NCBI GenBank assembly: GCA_016717335.1
Contig: JADKFS010000006.1
Coordinates: 16,739 to 80,738 of the forward strand
Direction: 5' to 3'
DNA: 64,000 bases
Source of the DNA: Candidatus Ribeiella danica
Lineage (GTDB): Bacteria; Chloroflexota; Chloroflexia; Chloroflexales; Roseiflexaceae
Below, piece after piece: positions 53,710-61,999 of this stretch; the stretch's first letter is position 1; each line of letters begins with the position of its first letter. The notes below the pieces were generated by a model. It worked only from the letters and a program-made list of their open reading frames with translations, was not told where the DNA came from and made no database searches. Both the position numbers and the translations under genes were made by a program.

Positions 53710-55225
53710 CTTCTTCCCTGAACAGCTCTTCGATCCGCTCCAGCTCCGAGGTCGTCACGTGGACCGGGTTGCCGGCCAGGATGCCGGTGACATCGCGGAA
53801 CGGCTTGCCGATATGCATGCCGCGCCCGTCGATCGTGAACTCGCGGATCTCCTTATCGTGGGCCGAGCCGCGCATCTTGAGCACCGTGAGGCCGCGGCGC
53901 ATCTCGCCGTACATCTCGACGTAGCGCAGCAGGATGATCGAGTCGGTGATCGTCGAGATATGCGCCTCCGAGACCGAGACGCCGCCGAGCAGCGTCGGCG
54001 TGGTGGATGTGAACAGGCCGGCGATCTCCTGGTGCTTGATGAACGAGGTCAGGCTGATCACGAACTCGCGGAAGCCGCGCATCGTGGCCACGCGCTCGAG
54101 CGCCGACAGGCTGTCGACGGCCACGCGGTTCGGCCGGAACTTCTCGATCAGCGCCTTCATGCCGGTCAGGTGATCCTCAAGGCCGGCCGTCTCGGGGTAG
54201 TGGCAGACGACCATCAGCCGGCCGTCCTGCTCCATCTGCTCGAAGTCGACGTTCCAGCCGCTCGCGTTGCGGAACAGCTGCTCGCGGCTCTCCTCGAAGG
54301 CGAACAGCAGGCAGCGCTCGCCGTTGGCCGCCCCGCCGGCCATGAACTGCGTCACCGTCAGCGTCTTGCCGGTGCCGGTCGCGCCCGAGATCAGAATGAT
54401 CGAGTCGCGGAAGAAGCCGCCGCCGCACATCCGGTCGAGCTCGGAGCTGCCCGAGCTGATCCGGACGTCCGAGGACTTCTGCTTCAGCTCGATCGCCGAG
54501 AGCGGGATCGCGACGATGCCCTCGTTGGGGATGATCGTGAACGGGAACTCGCCCTTCTGGTGCGATGTCCCGCGGAACTTCAGGATCTCCATCGTGCGGC
54601 GGCGCTTCTCGTCCTCGAGCACGTTGCGCAGGATGATCACATTGTCGGCGACGAACTCCTCCACGCCGTAGCGCGCGATATCGCCGTACTCCTGGGAGCG
54701 CTCGGCGGTCATGACCGCGGTGACGCCCATCTTCTTGAGCGCCGAGGCGATCCGGAACAGCTCGAGCCGCACGGTGGCGCTGTCGGCGAAGCGCGTGAAG
54801 ATCGCGCCGAGCGAGTCCATCGAGACTCGCTCGGCGCCGACCGTCCGGATGGCGTGCTCGATCCGCGCCAGCAGCGCGCCCAGGTCGTACGTCCCGGCGA
54901 CGATCGGCTCGTCGTCGGGCTGCGGCGAGGCGTCGACGAAGGCCCACTTGCGCTCGTGCTCCCACAGCTCGACATCCCAGCCGAAGCCGATGATATTGTT
55001 GCGGATATCGGTGGGCGACTCCTCGAAGGTGACGAAGACGCCGGCCTCGCCGGCCTTGATGATGCCCTCGGCCAGGAACTGCGCGGCGAAGACCGTCTTG
55101 GCGCTGCCGGCCGTGCCGGAGATCAGCGTGGTGCGGTTCTTCGGCAGGCCGCCATTGGAGATCAGGTCGAAACCAGGGATGCCGGTCGCCAGCTTTTGGA
55201 TCAAGGGTGGTGTTCGAGCGTCCAT
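53696..55225 (-). CDS. kaiC: Circadian clock ATPase/kinase KaiC
   Basis: The 509-residue protein has two RecA-like halves. CI contains SGTAGSAKT (Walker A) and FVTFEESP (catalytic Glu pair). CII contains ISGATGTGKT and LFAFEESRE. The motif HISTITDSIILLRYVE keeps the serine-threonine pair that is phosphorylated in Synechococcus KaiC (S431/T432); the upstream T426 position appears to be serine. It therefore belongs with phosphorylatable KaiC. The C-terminal tail is slightly shorter than in Synechococcus (519 residues) and ends RIEELFREEDGRD; the KaiA-binding A-loop part is not obviously conserved. kaiB lies 4 bp upstream, and a kinase gene overlaps its end. Confidence 0.95.
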   Translation of the reverse strand: MDARTPPLIQKLATGIPGFDLISNGGLPKNRTTLISGTAGSAKTVFAAQFLAEGIIKAGEAGVFVTFEESPTDIRNNIIGFGWDVELWEHERKWAFVDASPQPDDEPIVAGTYDLGALLARIEHAIRTVGAERVSMDSLGAIFTRFADSATVRLELFRIASALKKMGVTAVMTAERSQEYGDIARYGVEEFVADNVIILRNVLEDEKRRRTMEILKFRGTSHQKGEFPFTIIPNEGIVAIPLSAIELKQKSSDVRISSGSSELDRMCGGGFFRDSIILISGATGTGKTLTVTQFMAGGAANGERCLLFAFEESREQLFRNASGWNVDFEQMEQDGRLMVVCHYPETAGLEDHLTGMKALIEKFRPNRVAVDSLSALERVATMRGFREFVISLTSFIKHQEIAGLFTSTTPTLLGGVSVSEAHISTITDSIILLRYVEMYGEMRRGLTVLKMRGSAHDKEIREFTIDGRGMHIGKPFRDVTGILAGNPVHVTTSELERIEELFREEDGRD

Positions 55226-55229
55226 AGAA

Positions 55230-55535
55230 TCAACCGTCTCCTTTCGTGGAGCGAGGCGCGGATGCGGGCATGACGTCGAGCGCGAGCAGCACCTTCTCCG
55301 TATCGGAGAGATCGCCGATGATTCGCCGGAGCGGGGGCGGCAGCTCCTTGATCAGCGTTGGGGTCGCCAGGATCTTGGCGTCCTCGGCCAGGTGTGGCCG
55401 CTCCAACACGTCGATGATCGTCAGTTCGTACTGGCCGCCGAGCTCGTTCTCACACAGCCGCCGCAGATTGGCGACGGCCTGGGTGGATCGCGGCGTCTGC
55501 CCGGTGATGTACAGCTTCAGTACGAATCTACTCAT
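55230..55535 (-). CDS. kaiB: Circadian clock protein KaiB
   Basis: The 101-residue protein has the complete thioredoxin-like KaiB fold: FVLKLYITGQTPRSTQAVAN, LTIIDVLERPHLAEDAKILA, TPTLIKELPPPLRRIIGDLS. It binds KaiC CI and, in systems with SasA/CikA, displaces the kinase. The tail after LLALDVMP is 12 residues. It is immediately upstream of kaiC in one transcript. Confidence 0.96.
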   Translation of the reverse strand: MSRFVLKLYITGQTPRSTQAVANLRRLCENELGGQYELTIIDVLERPHLAEDAKILATPTLIKELPPPLRRIIGDLSDTEKVLLALDVMPASAPRSTKGDG

Positions 55536-55681
55536 AGTCCGCCTTCCATATACGCTCGTGCGCTCGCGGCGCAGGGGTCAGCGCTCGCTGGTGGGGGCCA
55601 GGGCCTCGGTGCATCGCCAACAACGTACCCACGGTGGTCTCCCTCTCTTCGTTCTGCTTACATACGGGTGGATATCCACCC

Positions 55682-55760
55682 TTTGCACGTCGCGGCGGCG
55701 TTGCCGTCGCGACGTGCAAAAAAGAGATTCGCGCGGAGGGGCCAGAGGCCCCTCCGCGCC
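55682..55760. promoter_or_regulatory. Two strong hairpins upstream of kaiB
   Basis: TTGCACGTCGCG and CGCGACGTGCAA (55682-55720) form one hairpin with an extra GC loop pairing. GCGGAGGGGCC AGA GGCCCCTCCGC (about 55735-55760) forms another with an 11-bp stem. They separate the REC-helical gene (stop 55806) from kaiB and may terminate its transcript or regulate kaiBC. Confidence 0.6.
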
Positions 55761-55805
55761 TCCCCTGAAATGCGTATTTGAAAAGAATGACCCCAGAACG
55801 GGCGC

Positions 55806-56663
55806 CTAGTCCGCCTCGGCGGCGCCGACGCGCCTGGCGTCGAGCGCGTAGACGCGGTAGAACGCGACCAGGTAGCCCATCAGCTCGAGCACCATCAGCC
55901 GCCCCTCTTCGATCATCGCCTTGGCGCGCGGCCGCGACGCGGCACGGATCTTGCGGCGTAGCGCCTCACCATGGATCTCCACGACATCGCGCGGCCCGGC
56001 GTTCAAGAACCCCAGCAGGTCGCTCATCGCGCGCAGCTGCTCCGAGACATTGTGCTCGACCTTATACTGGCGCTGCTCGAGCGCTAGGTCGAGCACCTCG
56101 ACGTAGCGCAGGACCAGGCTCTCGAACTGCTGGGGCACGCTGTCGCGCAGCGGGGCCCGCCCGAACAGCTGCGCGGTCACGGTGACCCTGGGCCGGCCGA
56201 CCGACTGCTCGACCGTGCGCATCTCGCGCTCCTGCTGCTCGGTCTGCTCGCTCTGCTCCTGGTCGGCGGCCACGCGCCGCCGGCTGATCGCCGAGCGCAG
56301 CGCGCGCGCGATCAGCGCCAGATCGACCTGGCCCTTGACCAGGCAGTGGCGCGCGCCCGCCTGCGCCGCCGCGGCCGCCAGCGCCTCGTCGTCGACGCTG
56401 GCCAGCGCCACGATCGGGATCTCGGGCGCCTGGGCATAGATGGCGGCCAGCTGCGCGAGCCCGTGCGCCTCCGGCGGCGCCAGCGCGAGCAGGATCGCGT
56501 CGATCGGGCCGGCGGCGAGCTGCTGCGCGAGCCCGAACGGCAGGCCGGCGACCGGCACGACCAGCAGCGGCGCCCCTGGTGCGCCCTCGAGCGCCGCCTG
56601 CATCAGCTGGGCCTCCCGCTCGTCCGGCTCGATCAGCAGAACATAGATCGGTCGCTCGTCCAT
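55806..56663 (-). CDS. Receiver-like protein with C-terminal helical domain, upstream of kaiBC
   Basis: The 285-residue product starts best at the ATG at 56663 (MDERPIYVLLIEPDE, GGGAG nine bases upstream). The N-terminal ~125 residues look like a receiver fold (VLLIEPDEREAQLMQAALEG...HCLVKGQVDLALIARAL) in which the acceptor position falls in AILLALAPPEAHG, so it is probably a pseudo-receiver. A glutamine/glutamate-rich linker (~140-165) leads to a helix-only domain: LRDSVPQQFESLVLRYVEVL, YKVEHNVSEQLRAMSDLLGF and AMIEEGRLMVLELMGYLVAF. The plan of pseudo-receiver plus helical bundle beside kaiBC is that of KaiA, or of REC-fused KaiA-like proteins, but I cannot confirm sequence kinship. It may instead be an unrelated RsbR-like or DUF helical module. 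Confidence 0.6.
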   Translation of the reverse strand: MDERPIYVLLIEPDEREAQLMQAALEGAPGAPLLVVPVAGLPFGLAQQLAAGPIDAILLALAPPEAHGLAQLAAIYAQAPEIPIVALASVDDEALAAAAAQAGARHCLVKGQVDLALIARALRSAISRRRVAADQEQSEQTEQQEREMRTVEQSVGRPRVTVTAQLFGRAPLRDSVPQQFESLVLRYVEVLDLALEQRQYKVEHNVSEQLRAMSDLLGFLNAGPRDVVEIHGEALRRKIRAASRPRAKAMIEEGRLMVLELMGYLVAFYRVYALDARRVGAAEAD

Positions 56664-57253
56664 GCGTGTCGCTCCCACACTTCCCGCCGGCCTGCGTTGC
56701 AGCAGGTAGAGACATCAGGGTCAGCATTGGCTGGTGGGTCGCCGTGCTCTGGCAGTGTCCGACGCCGAGCAGGATCGGGCGCGTACCCATAACGAGTGCG
56801 ATGCTGAGGGACAGGCGCCGGTATCAGTCTATCGTATGCGAATGGTCTCCGGCCAACTGAAAAGAAATGTTTCTTCAACGGAAAGATATCTTTACTGGCG
56901 CGGCTGCGGCGCCGGATACAATAGCGGCGGAGGGGCTGACGTTTACGCCGCCTCGGCTCGCCGCTGTTCGCCATCGCATAGAAAGATCAGGCAAAGATCG
57001 CGAAGTCGCAAAGAGAGCTATCCCGCCGCTTCGCGGTCTTTGCGTCTTTGCGTGAGGATGCTTGGTCCAGCTTTTAGCTGAGGATCTTTATACGGCCCAG
57101 CGATCGGGCGGGGAGATCGTGGTGCCGGGCCATCACACGCTCCACGCCGCCCAACAATCGGTCCGGGGCACTATCACTGCTGAATAATACCACAAAGCCA
57201 GGGGGTTGCTTCACGGCGAGCTTCGGGGCGAGCCGCCGGCGTGAGAGGTTGAG
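56664..57253. other. Intergenic region between divergent kai-side gene and galT
   Basis: This 590-bp stretch must hold the promoters of two divergent genes. It includes AAAGATATCTTT (56882-56893) in an AT-richer part and, near 56990-57057, a run built of AAAG/CGCAAAG and CTTTGCG words seen in other gaps of the window (about 715-760 and 27870-27900). I find no gene in it. Confidence 0.5.
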
Positions 57254-58252
57254 ATGCTAGAGATCCGTCAGAATATCGCCACCCGCGAATGGGTGATCGT
57301 CTCCAGCGAGCGGGCCAAGCGGCCCGAGGATTTCGCCCAGGAGCGGCGCGGCGCGCGCGGGCCGCGGCCGGGCTACGTGGCCGACTGCCCGTTCTGCCCC
57401 GGCAACGAGGAGATGGAACTGGAGCGGCTGCGCATGCCGGCGCAGGGCGACTGGCACCTGCGCGTGGTTCAGAACAAGTACCCGGCGCTGCGCGAGCAGG
57501 GCGAGCGCGAGCGCCGCTCCGACGGGATCAACTACGCGATCTCGGGCGTCGGCTACCACGAGGTGGTGATCGAGTCGCCGCTGCACAACACCTGCCCGGC
57601 GCTCGAGACGGTCGACGAGATCGAGCGGACGCTGACGGCGTTCCGGCTGCGCAGCGAGGTGATCCGCGCGGACAGCCGGATCGAGCAGATCGTCTACTTC
57701 AAGAACCACGGCCCCGACGCCGGCACATCGCTGGCGCACCCGCACACGCAGCTGCTGGCGCTGCCGATGGTGCCCTACAGCATCCGCAGCCGGGTGGACG
57801 CGGCGCGGCGCTACTTCGACGACCACGGCCTGTGCGTGCTCTGCCGCATGCGCGAGCACGAGGAGCGCGAGCGGGTGCGGATCATCTGGGAGAGCGAGCA
57901 CTTCACCGCGTTCATCCCCTACGCGGCCTACTCGCCGTTCCACCTGTGGATCGTCCCGCGGCGCCACCAGGCCGGCTTCATGGACGCGACGGCGGTGGAG
58001 GTGCGCGACCTGAGCGAGGTGCTGCGCGCCGTGCTGCGCAAGATCTACTTTGGCCTGCACGACCCCGACTACAACTACATCATCCGCACGGCGCCCGAGT
58101 GCGAGCAGCGGCTGGGCTACCTGCACTGGTACGTCTCGATCGTCCCGCGCGTGACGCGCACGGCCGGCTTCGAGATGGGCTCGGGCATGTTCATCAACAC
58201 GACCCCGCCCGAGGAGAGCGCGCAGTTCCTGCGCTCGGCGCAGGAGGCGTAG
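57254..58252 (+). CDS. galT: Galactose-1-phosphate uridylyltransferase
   Basis: The 332-residue protein starts at the ATG at 57254. It carries the two HIT-type halves of GalT: CPFCPGNEEME (zinc ligand pair), VVQNKYPAL, GYHEVVIESP, VYFKNHGPDAGTSLAHPHTQ with the active-site HPH, then CVLCRMREHEERE, FIPYAAYSPFHLWIVPRRHQ and LGYLHWYVSIVPR. It transfers UMP between UDP-glucose and galactose-1-phosphate (Leloir pathway), or acts as a broad ADP/UDP-sugar phosphorylase-like relative. No galK or galE is adjacent. The flavoenzyme gene follows 72 bp downstream. Confidence 0.92.
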   Translation: MLEIRQNIATREWVIVSSERAKRPEDFAQERRGARGPRPGYVADCPFCPGNEEMELERLRMPAQGDWHLRVVQNKYPALREQGERERRSDGINYAISGVGYHEVVIESPLHNTCPALETVDEIERTLTAFRLRSEVIRADSRIEQIVYFKNHGPDAGTSLAHPHTQLLALPMVPYSIRSRVDAARRYFDDHGLCVLCRMREHEERERVRIIWESEHFTAFIPYAAYSPFHLWIVPRRHQAGFMDATAVEVRDLSEVLRAVLRKIYFGLHDPDYNYIIRTAPECEQRLGYLHWYVSIVPRVTRTAGFEMGSGMFINTTPPEESAQFLRSAQEA

Positions 58253-58261
58253 CTTCGGCCC

Positions 58262-58303
58262 TCACCCCCTGCCCCCGCTCCCGTGGCGACGGGAGAGGGG
58301 GAT
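58262..58303. repeat. REP-like hairpin after galT
   Basis: CCCCCTGCCCCCGCTCCCGT GGCGACGGGAGAGGGGG forms a hairpin directly after the galT stop. It belongs to the same GC-rich palindromic family as 17005, 36770 and 48155. Confidence 0.55.
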
Positions 58304-58324
58304 TCTTGAGAGAGGAGCACTCGG

Positions 58325-59596
58325 ATGCGTGCGAACCATGACAATTGGGCCGGCAACTACACCTACCAGGCCGCCCGATTACACCATCCCGAAACCATCG
58401 ATCAGGTCCAGCAGCTTGTCCGCCACGGCGACACGCTGAAGGTGCTCGGCTCGCGCCACTCCTTCAACGACATCGCGGACACGACCGCCGATCTCATCTC
58501 GCTCGACAGGCTCGAGCCGATCGTGGCGTTCGACCACGCGCGCCGCACGGTGACGGTCGACGGCGGGGTCAGGTACGGTCAGCTCTGCGAGCAGCTGCAC
58601 CGCGCGGGCTACGCGCTGCCCAATCTCGCCTCGCTGCCGCACATCTCGATCGCCGGCGCCTGCGCGACGGCGACGCACGGCTCAGGCGTCCGCAATGGCA
58701 ACCTGGCCACGGCCGTGTCGGCGCTGGAGCTGGTCACCGCCGACGGCGAGGTGGTCGCGCTATCGCGCGAGCGGCACGGCGAGCAGTTTCAGGGGGCGGT
58801 CGTCGGGCTGGGCGCGCTCGGCGTGGTCACGAAGCTCACGCTTGACCTTGTGCCGACGTTTATGATGCGCCAGGACGTGTACGAAAACCTGCCGATGGCG
58901 CGGCTGGAAGACGACTTCGACGCCATCGTAGCGAGCGCCTACAGCGTCAGTCTCTTCACCGACTGGCAGCACGAGCGCGTGAGCCAGGTCTGGGTGAAGC
59001 GCCGAGTCGCGGATGGGGCTTCGTTCGCGCCGGAGCGTGAGTGGTTTGGGGCGACAGCGGCGCCGACCCACCGCCACCCGATCGTCAGCCTTCCGGCGGA
59101 GCCTTGCACGGAGCAGATGGGCATCCCCGGCCCCTGGTACGCGCGCTTGCCGCACTTCCGCATGGAGTTCACGCCAAGCAGCGGCGAGGAGCTGCAAACC
59201 GAATACATGCTGCCGCGCCGGCATGCGATCGCGGCATTCCATGCGCTGGATCGTTTACGCGATCAGATCGCCCCACTGCTGCAGATCTCCGAGGTGCGCA
59301 CGATCGCCGCCGACACGCTGTGGATGAGCCCGTGTTACCAGCAAGACTGCGTGGCCTTCCATTTTACCTGGAAAAAGGACTGGGAGGCAGTCAGGCAGCT
59401 ACTGCCGCAGATCGAGGCCGCGCTGGCGCCGCTCGAGGCGCGCCCGCACTGGGGCAAGCTGTTTACCATGCCGGCCGCGCATGTGCAATCGCTCTATGCA
59501 AAGCTGCCCGAGTTTCAGCGGCTGTTGCGCACCTACGATCCGGCGGGCAAATTCCGCAACGCGTTTTTGGACAGATACATCTATGCCATTGTGTGA
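58325..59596 (+). CDS. FAD-dependent alditol/xylitol oxidase-like protein
   Basis: The 423-residue protein starts at the ATG at 58325 after AGAGAGGAG. It begins NWAGNYTYQAARLHHPETID, then VLGSRHSFNDIADT and NLASLPHISIAGACATATHG, the FAD-binding motifs of the VAO family. There is no HxxC bicovalent pair; the HSFND histidine is the covalent-flavin position in alditol oxidase. The C-terminal half (FRMEFTPSSGEELQTEYMLP, FHFTWKKDWEAVRQLLPQIE, HWGKLF, YDPAGKFRNAFLDRY) matches AldO and sugar-lactone oxidases. It likely oxidises a polyol such as xylitol or sorbitol with oxygen, giving peroxide; the substrate is not fixed by sequence. Confidence 0.88.
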   Translation: MRANHDNWAGNYTYQAARLHHPETIDQVQQLVRHGDTLKVLGSRHSFNDIADTTADLISLDRLEPIVAFDHARRTVTVDGGVRYGQLCEQLHRAGYALPNLASLPHISIAGACATATHGSGVRNGNLATAVSALELVTADGEVVALSRERHGEQFQGAVVGLGALGVVTKLTLDLVPTFMMRQDVYENLPMARLEDDFDAIVASAYSVSLFTDWQHERVSQVWVKRRVADGASFAPEREWFGATAAPTHRHPIVSLPAEPCTEQMGIPGPWYARLPHFRMEFTPSSGEELQTEYMLPRRHAIAAFHALDRLRDQIAPLLQISEVRTIAADTLWMSPCYQQDCVAFHFTWKKDWEAVRQLLPQIEAALAPLEARPHWGKLFTMPAAHVQSLYAKLPEFQRLLRTYDPAGKFRNAFLDRYIYAIV

Positions 59597-59657
59597 CGCT
59601 CGTCATAGCCGCATCCGCCACGCGTCGAGCGCGTTCAGTTGAGGAGATAACCTTTGG

Positions 59658-59792
59658 ATGGACACCGGCAAGCTCCGCTACACCCGGATCGGCGGGCGGC
59701 GCCGCTTCGCGCAGGGGCAGCTCGACTCGTTCATCAAGTCTGGGGGAAACGAGCAAGGGGAAAAGCTAACGCCCGGCCTCGCTAGCGCCTGA
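59658..59792 (+). pseudogene. Excisionase/MerR-type HTH C-terminal fragment
   Basis: The 44-residue frame MDTGKLRYTRIGGRRRFAQG followed by QLDSFIKSG is the recognition helix and wing of an Xis/MerR-type DNA-binding domain. The N-terminal helices are missing. AGGAG precedes the ATG by 11 bases, so a short product may still be made. It lies 158 bp outside the tRNA-Lys attachment site and may be left from an earlier integration. Confidence 0.5.
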
Positions 59793-59950
59793 GAAACGTG
59801 CGAGGCTGGGCGTCTGTTTGGCGATGACTCACTGCGGCTCTAGAAAGCCGTCCGGCTTGCCATCTCCTGCAGGCTGCCTTGGCACATGAGCGCCTTAACA
59901 ACCTGCGCTTGAATGATAATTCCACATACACCTTTATGTGGAATTGGATG

Positions 59951-60000
59951 TGGTGAGCCGCGAAGGACTTGAACCTTCAACCCGCTCTGATTAAGAGTCA
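59951..60000 (-). tRNA. 3' half of tRNA-Lys (CTT), integrative-element attachment site
   Basis: On the minus strand the sequence from CTCTTAA (anticodon CTT at 59995-59993) reads through the T arm GAAGGTTCAAGTCCTTC and acceptor strand GCGGCTC to ACCA at 59951. There is no 5' half: the sequence before it is the end of the integrase gene. Tyrosine integrases commonly recombine in this 3' half, leaving such a fragment at one end of the island. It is therefore the attL/attR of an element extending to the right. Confidence 0.8.
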
Positions 60001-60004
60001 CTGA

Positions 60005-61054
60005 CTACTGGTCTGCAGCACGGCGAGGAGCAACGTATCCCAAAGAGGATCGTTGCTCCTCGCCGTTTTTGTTTGTCCGGAAGATCTTGGCATGGATATC
60101 GCGCAGCCGGCCCGGGTGCTCGCGCACGTAGCGCATGGTCGTCTCGATGTCCGCGTGGCCAAGCAGCTGCGCGAGCTGTGAGACGTCCAGGCCTGCGTCG
60201 AGCGCGGCGTGCGCGAACCCGTGTCGAAACCAGTGGACCGGCGCGCCAGCTGGCAGCTTCACGCCCGCGCGTTTGGCCAGGCGCTTGAGACACGCCCGCA
60301 CCGCGTCGCGGGTCATCGCATTCCCGTTGTTGCGCGTCGAGACGCCGCGGATCAAGGGGCCGCCGATCGGGCCGCGCCGCACGCGCAGGTAGCGCAGCAG
60401 CGCCTCGGTGCCGCGCGGCCCCCAGAACGCCCAGCGCTGCTTGTTCCCTTTGCCTGTTACGAGCGCTGTTTCCTGCCCAATCCGGATCTCATGGTCGCGC
60501 AGGCGGCAGAGCTCGCTCACCCGCATCCCACTCTCGTACAGAAGCAGCAGTATAACACGATTGCGGACGCTCTCCTCATCGTCGAGCCTATCACCGCACG
60601 CCGCCAGCAGCGCATCCAGCGAGTCACGATCGCCTGCCTCGCGCACCTGCACCGGCACGCGTGGGCATGGGATTCGATCGCCTGTGAAGTAGCGCGCCTG
60701 ATCACCCACCAGCGCGCCCTCGTCGGCGAGGAAGCGCCAGAACGCCCGCAGCACCCGCCAGCAGCCGGCCGACGACGATGGCTCCAGCCCGCGCTTCTTG
60801 GCCGGTGGGCGCTTCGTGTTGTGTTGATGCGGGATGTGGTCCTTGGCAAGGTAATGAAAGAACGCCCGAAGGTCGTCGATGCCCACGGCCGGGATCTGTG
60901 TGGCCAGGTTGCTCTTAGCGCGCCACTCCACCCAGACAGTGAGCCAGTGCCTGTAGATTCCAAGGGTGGCGCTGCTCACACCTTTGAGCTGCCGATGGCT
61001 CAAAAACAGCTCGATTGCATCGGCAATCGATAGGCCGCTCGGGTGTTCACTCAT
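60005..61054 (-). CDS. int: Tyrosine recombinase (phage-type integrase)
   Basis: The 349-residue protein has an N-terminal SAM-like core-binding domain (IADAIELFLSHRQLKGVSSA) and a catalytic domain with ESGMRVSELCRL (first Arg), GKGNKQRWAFW (Lys hairpin), HWFRHGFAHAALDAGL (HxxR), LGHADIETTMRYV (His and nucleophile Tyr). All catalytic positions appear present. Its stop lies four bases from the tRNA-Lys fragment, the classic integrase/att layout. It should integrate the element at tRNA-Lys(CTT). A small excisionase has not been found inside the element part visible. Confidence 0.93.
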   Translation of the reverse strand: MSEHPSGLSIADAIELFLSHRQLKGVSSATLGIYRHWLTVWVEWRAKSNLATQIPAVGIDDLRAFFHYLAKDHIPHQHNTKRPPAKKRGLEPSSSAGCWRVLRAFWRFLADEGALVGDQARYFTGDRIPCPRVPVQVREAGDRDSLDALLAACGDRLDDEESVRNRVILLLLYESGMRVSELCRLRDHEIRIGQETALVTGKGNKQRWAFWGPRGTEALLRYLRVRRGPIGGPLIRGVSTRNNGNAMTRDAVRACLKRLAKRAGVKLPAGAPVHWFRHGFAHAALDAGLDVSQLAQLLGHADIETTMRYVREHPGRLRDIHAKIFRTNKNGEEQRSSLGYVAPRRAADQ

Positions 61055-61414
61055 TGGTCAACCTCACTGTACCACTGTGCCTCCATGTCTCAGCATACTC
61101 AAAGGAGGCCATTCTGTGATTCAGCCGATTGGCATCGCTACACCACGGCCACGTTGCCGTATCGTCGCTTGGTGCCGGTCGCGGGCAATGCGGTAGCCAG
61201 CCCTGCGCAGGCGCAGGACTACGGCACAGCACGGCGAGCAGCACAATCTGGGCGGATCGCCGTGCACGATCGAGCGCGCGCCACGCCGCGCGCGATCTCG
61301 CTCTGAGTTCCCTGAGAGAACGGACGGAGCGCAGGAGACGCTCCGGAGGGCTGATTCTTTTGTGGCCGCCGGCCATACGGCGCCAAACGCTGGCATGACG
61401 GCTACGCTGCCTGG
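61055..61414. other. Intergenic region upstream of integrase
   Basis: A 360-bp stretch with no gene that I can support. AAAGGAGGCC at about 61098-61107 precedes a GTG that opens a 27-codon frame ending at 61196. This could be a leader peptide, but it resembles nothing known to me. Confidence 0.4.
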
Positions 61415-61702
61415 ATGAGGAGAACTACGGCAGTGGCGCGAACACGACAGTCAGAACAGATCGAGGAGATCGAGAACGATGTGGCCTCCCTGCACGAGGC
61501 CGACAAAGCAGCGGAGATCTTGCTGCTCCGGGTCCGGAACCCCGCCGATCGCAGTGAGATCTGGATTATTCGTCAGGCGATCGCACGGGTGCAGCAGCGC
61601 GCAGGCACGCGACGCGCGCAGGTGAGCCCAAAGCGGTCCCACCAGGGGGATTCTCCCCTCCTTTCCACGTACCCCACCACCACCCCGCGGGAAGAACACT
61701 AG
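61415..61702 (+). CDS. Small hypothetical protein
   Basis: The 95-residue frame has a helical first half (RQSEQIEEIENDVASLHEAD, KAAEILLLRV, AIARVQQRAGTRRAQV) and a proline/serine-rich tail. There is no clear Shine-Dalgarno. I recognise no family. It sits between the integrase and the replication-like gene and may be a regulator of the element, or chance. Confidence 0.35.
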   Translation: MRRTTAVARTRQSEQIEEIENDVASLHEADKAAEILLLRVRNPADRSEIWIIRQAIARVQQRAGTRRAQVSPKRSHQGDSPLLSTYPTTTPREEH

Positions 61703-61999
61703 CGTGCATAGTAGCACACTCTCATCGCAGAGTCTAGATGCACAGGTGTGCTTTTTGGGCGGTTGGGCGTCGAAATGCCGGATTTACGTGCGTAAACCAG
61801 GCGCTTCGGTGACCAGCAACGCAAGAAAGGAGCTTTAGCACAGAAGGCGCGCACAAATAAAAGACGCGCACAAAAGATGCGACCTGGCGCTGTACAGAGC
61901 GCCAGGTCGCGAGATGTACGACGGGGCAGCGTGCCCCGCCCCAACTTGTACCCCTATTGTACCACGCTCGTGCAACCGGGGTGGATGGGAGGTAGTGTA
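61703..61999 (+). promoter_or_regulatory. Control region of the replication-like gene
   Basis: Contains a 13-bp perfect inverted repeat GCGACCTGGCGCT/AGCGCCAGGTCGC with a six-base loop at 61879-61910, a smaller hairpin CGGGGCAGCGTGCCCCG just after, repeated GCGCACAAA words at about 61850-61875 and two TTGTACC words at about 61947-61967. These are candidate operators or a terminator-like attenuator ahead of the gene at 62000. Confidence 0.5.

Noticed and set aside
59951..60000. Functional tRNA-Lys gene
   Set aside because: The 5' half (acceptor 5' strand and D arm) is missing.
61116..61196. Short gene with a good Shine-Dalgarno before a GTG
   Set aside because: Only about 27 codons, arginine-rich and without any recognised likeness; mentioned under the intergenic entry only.
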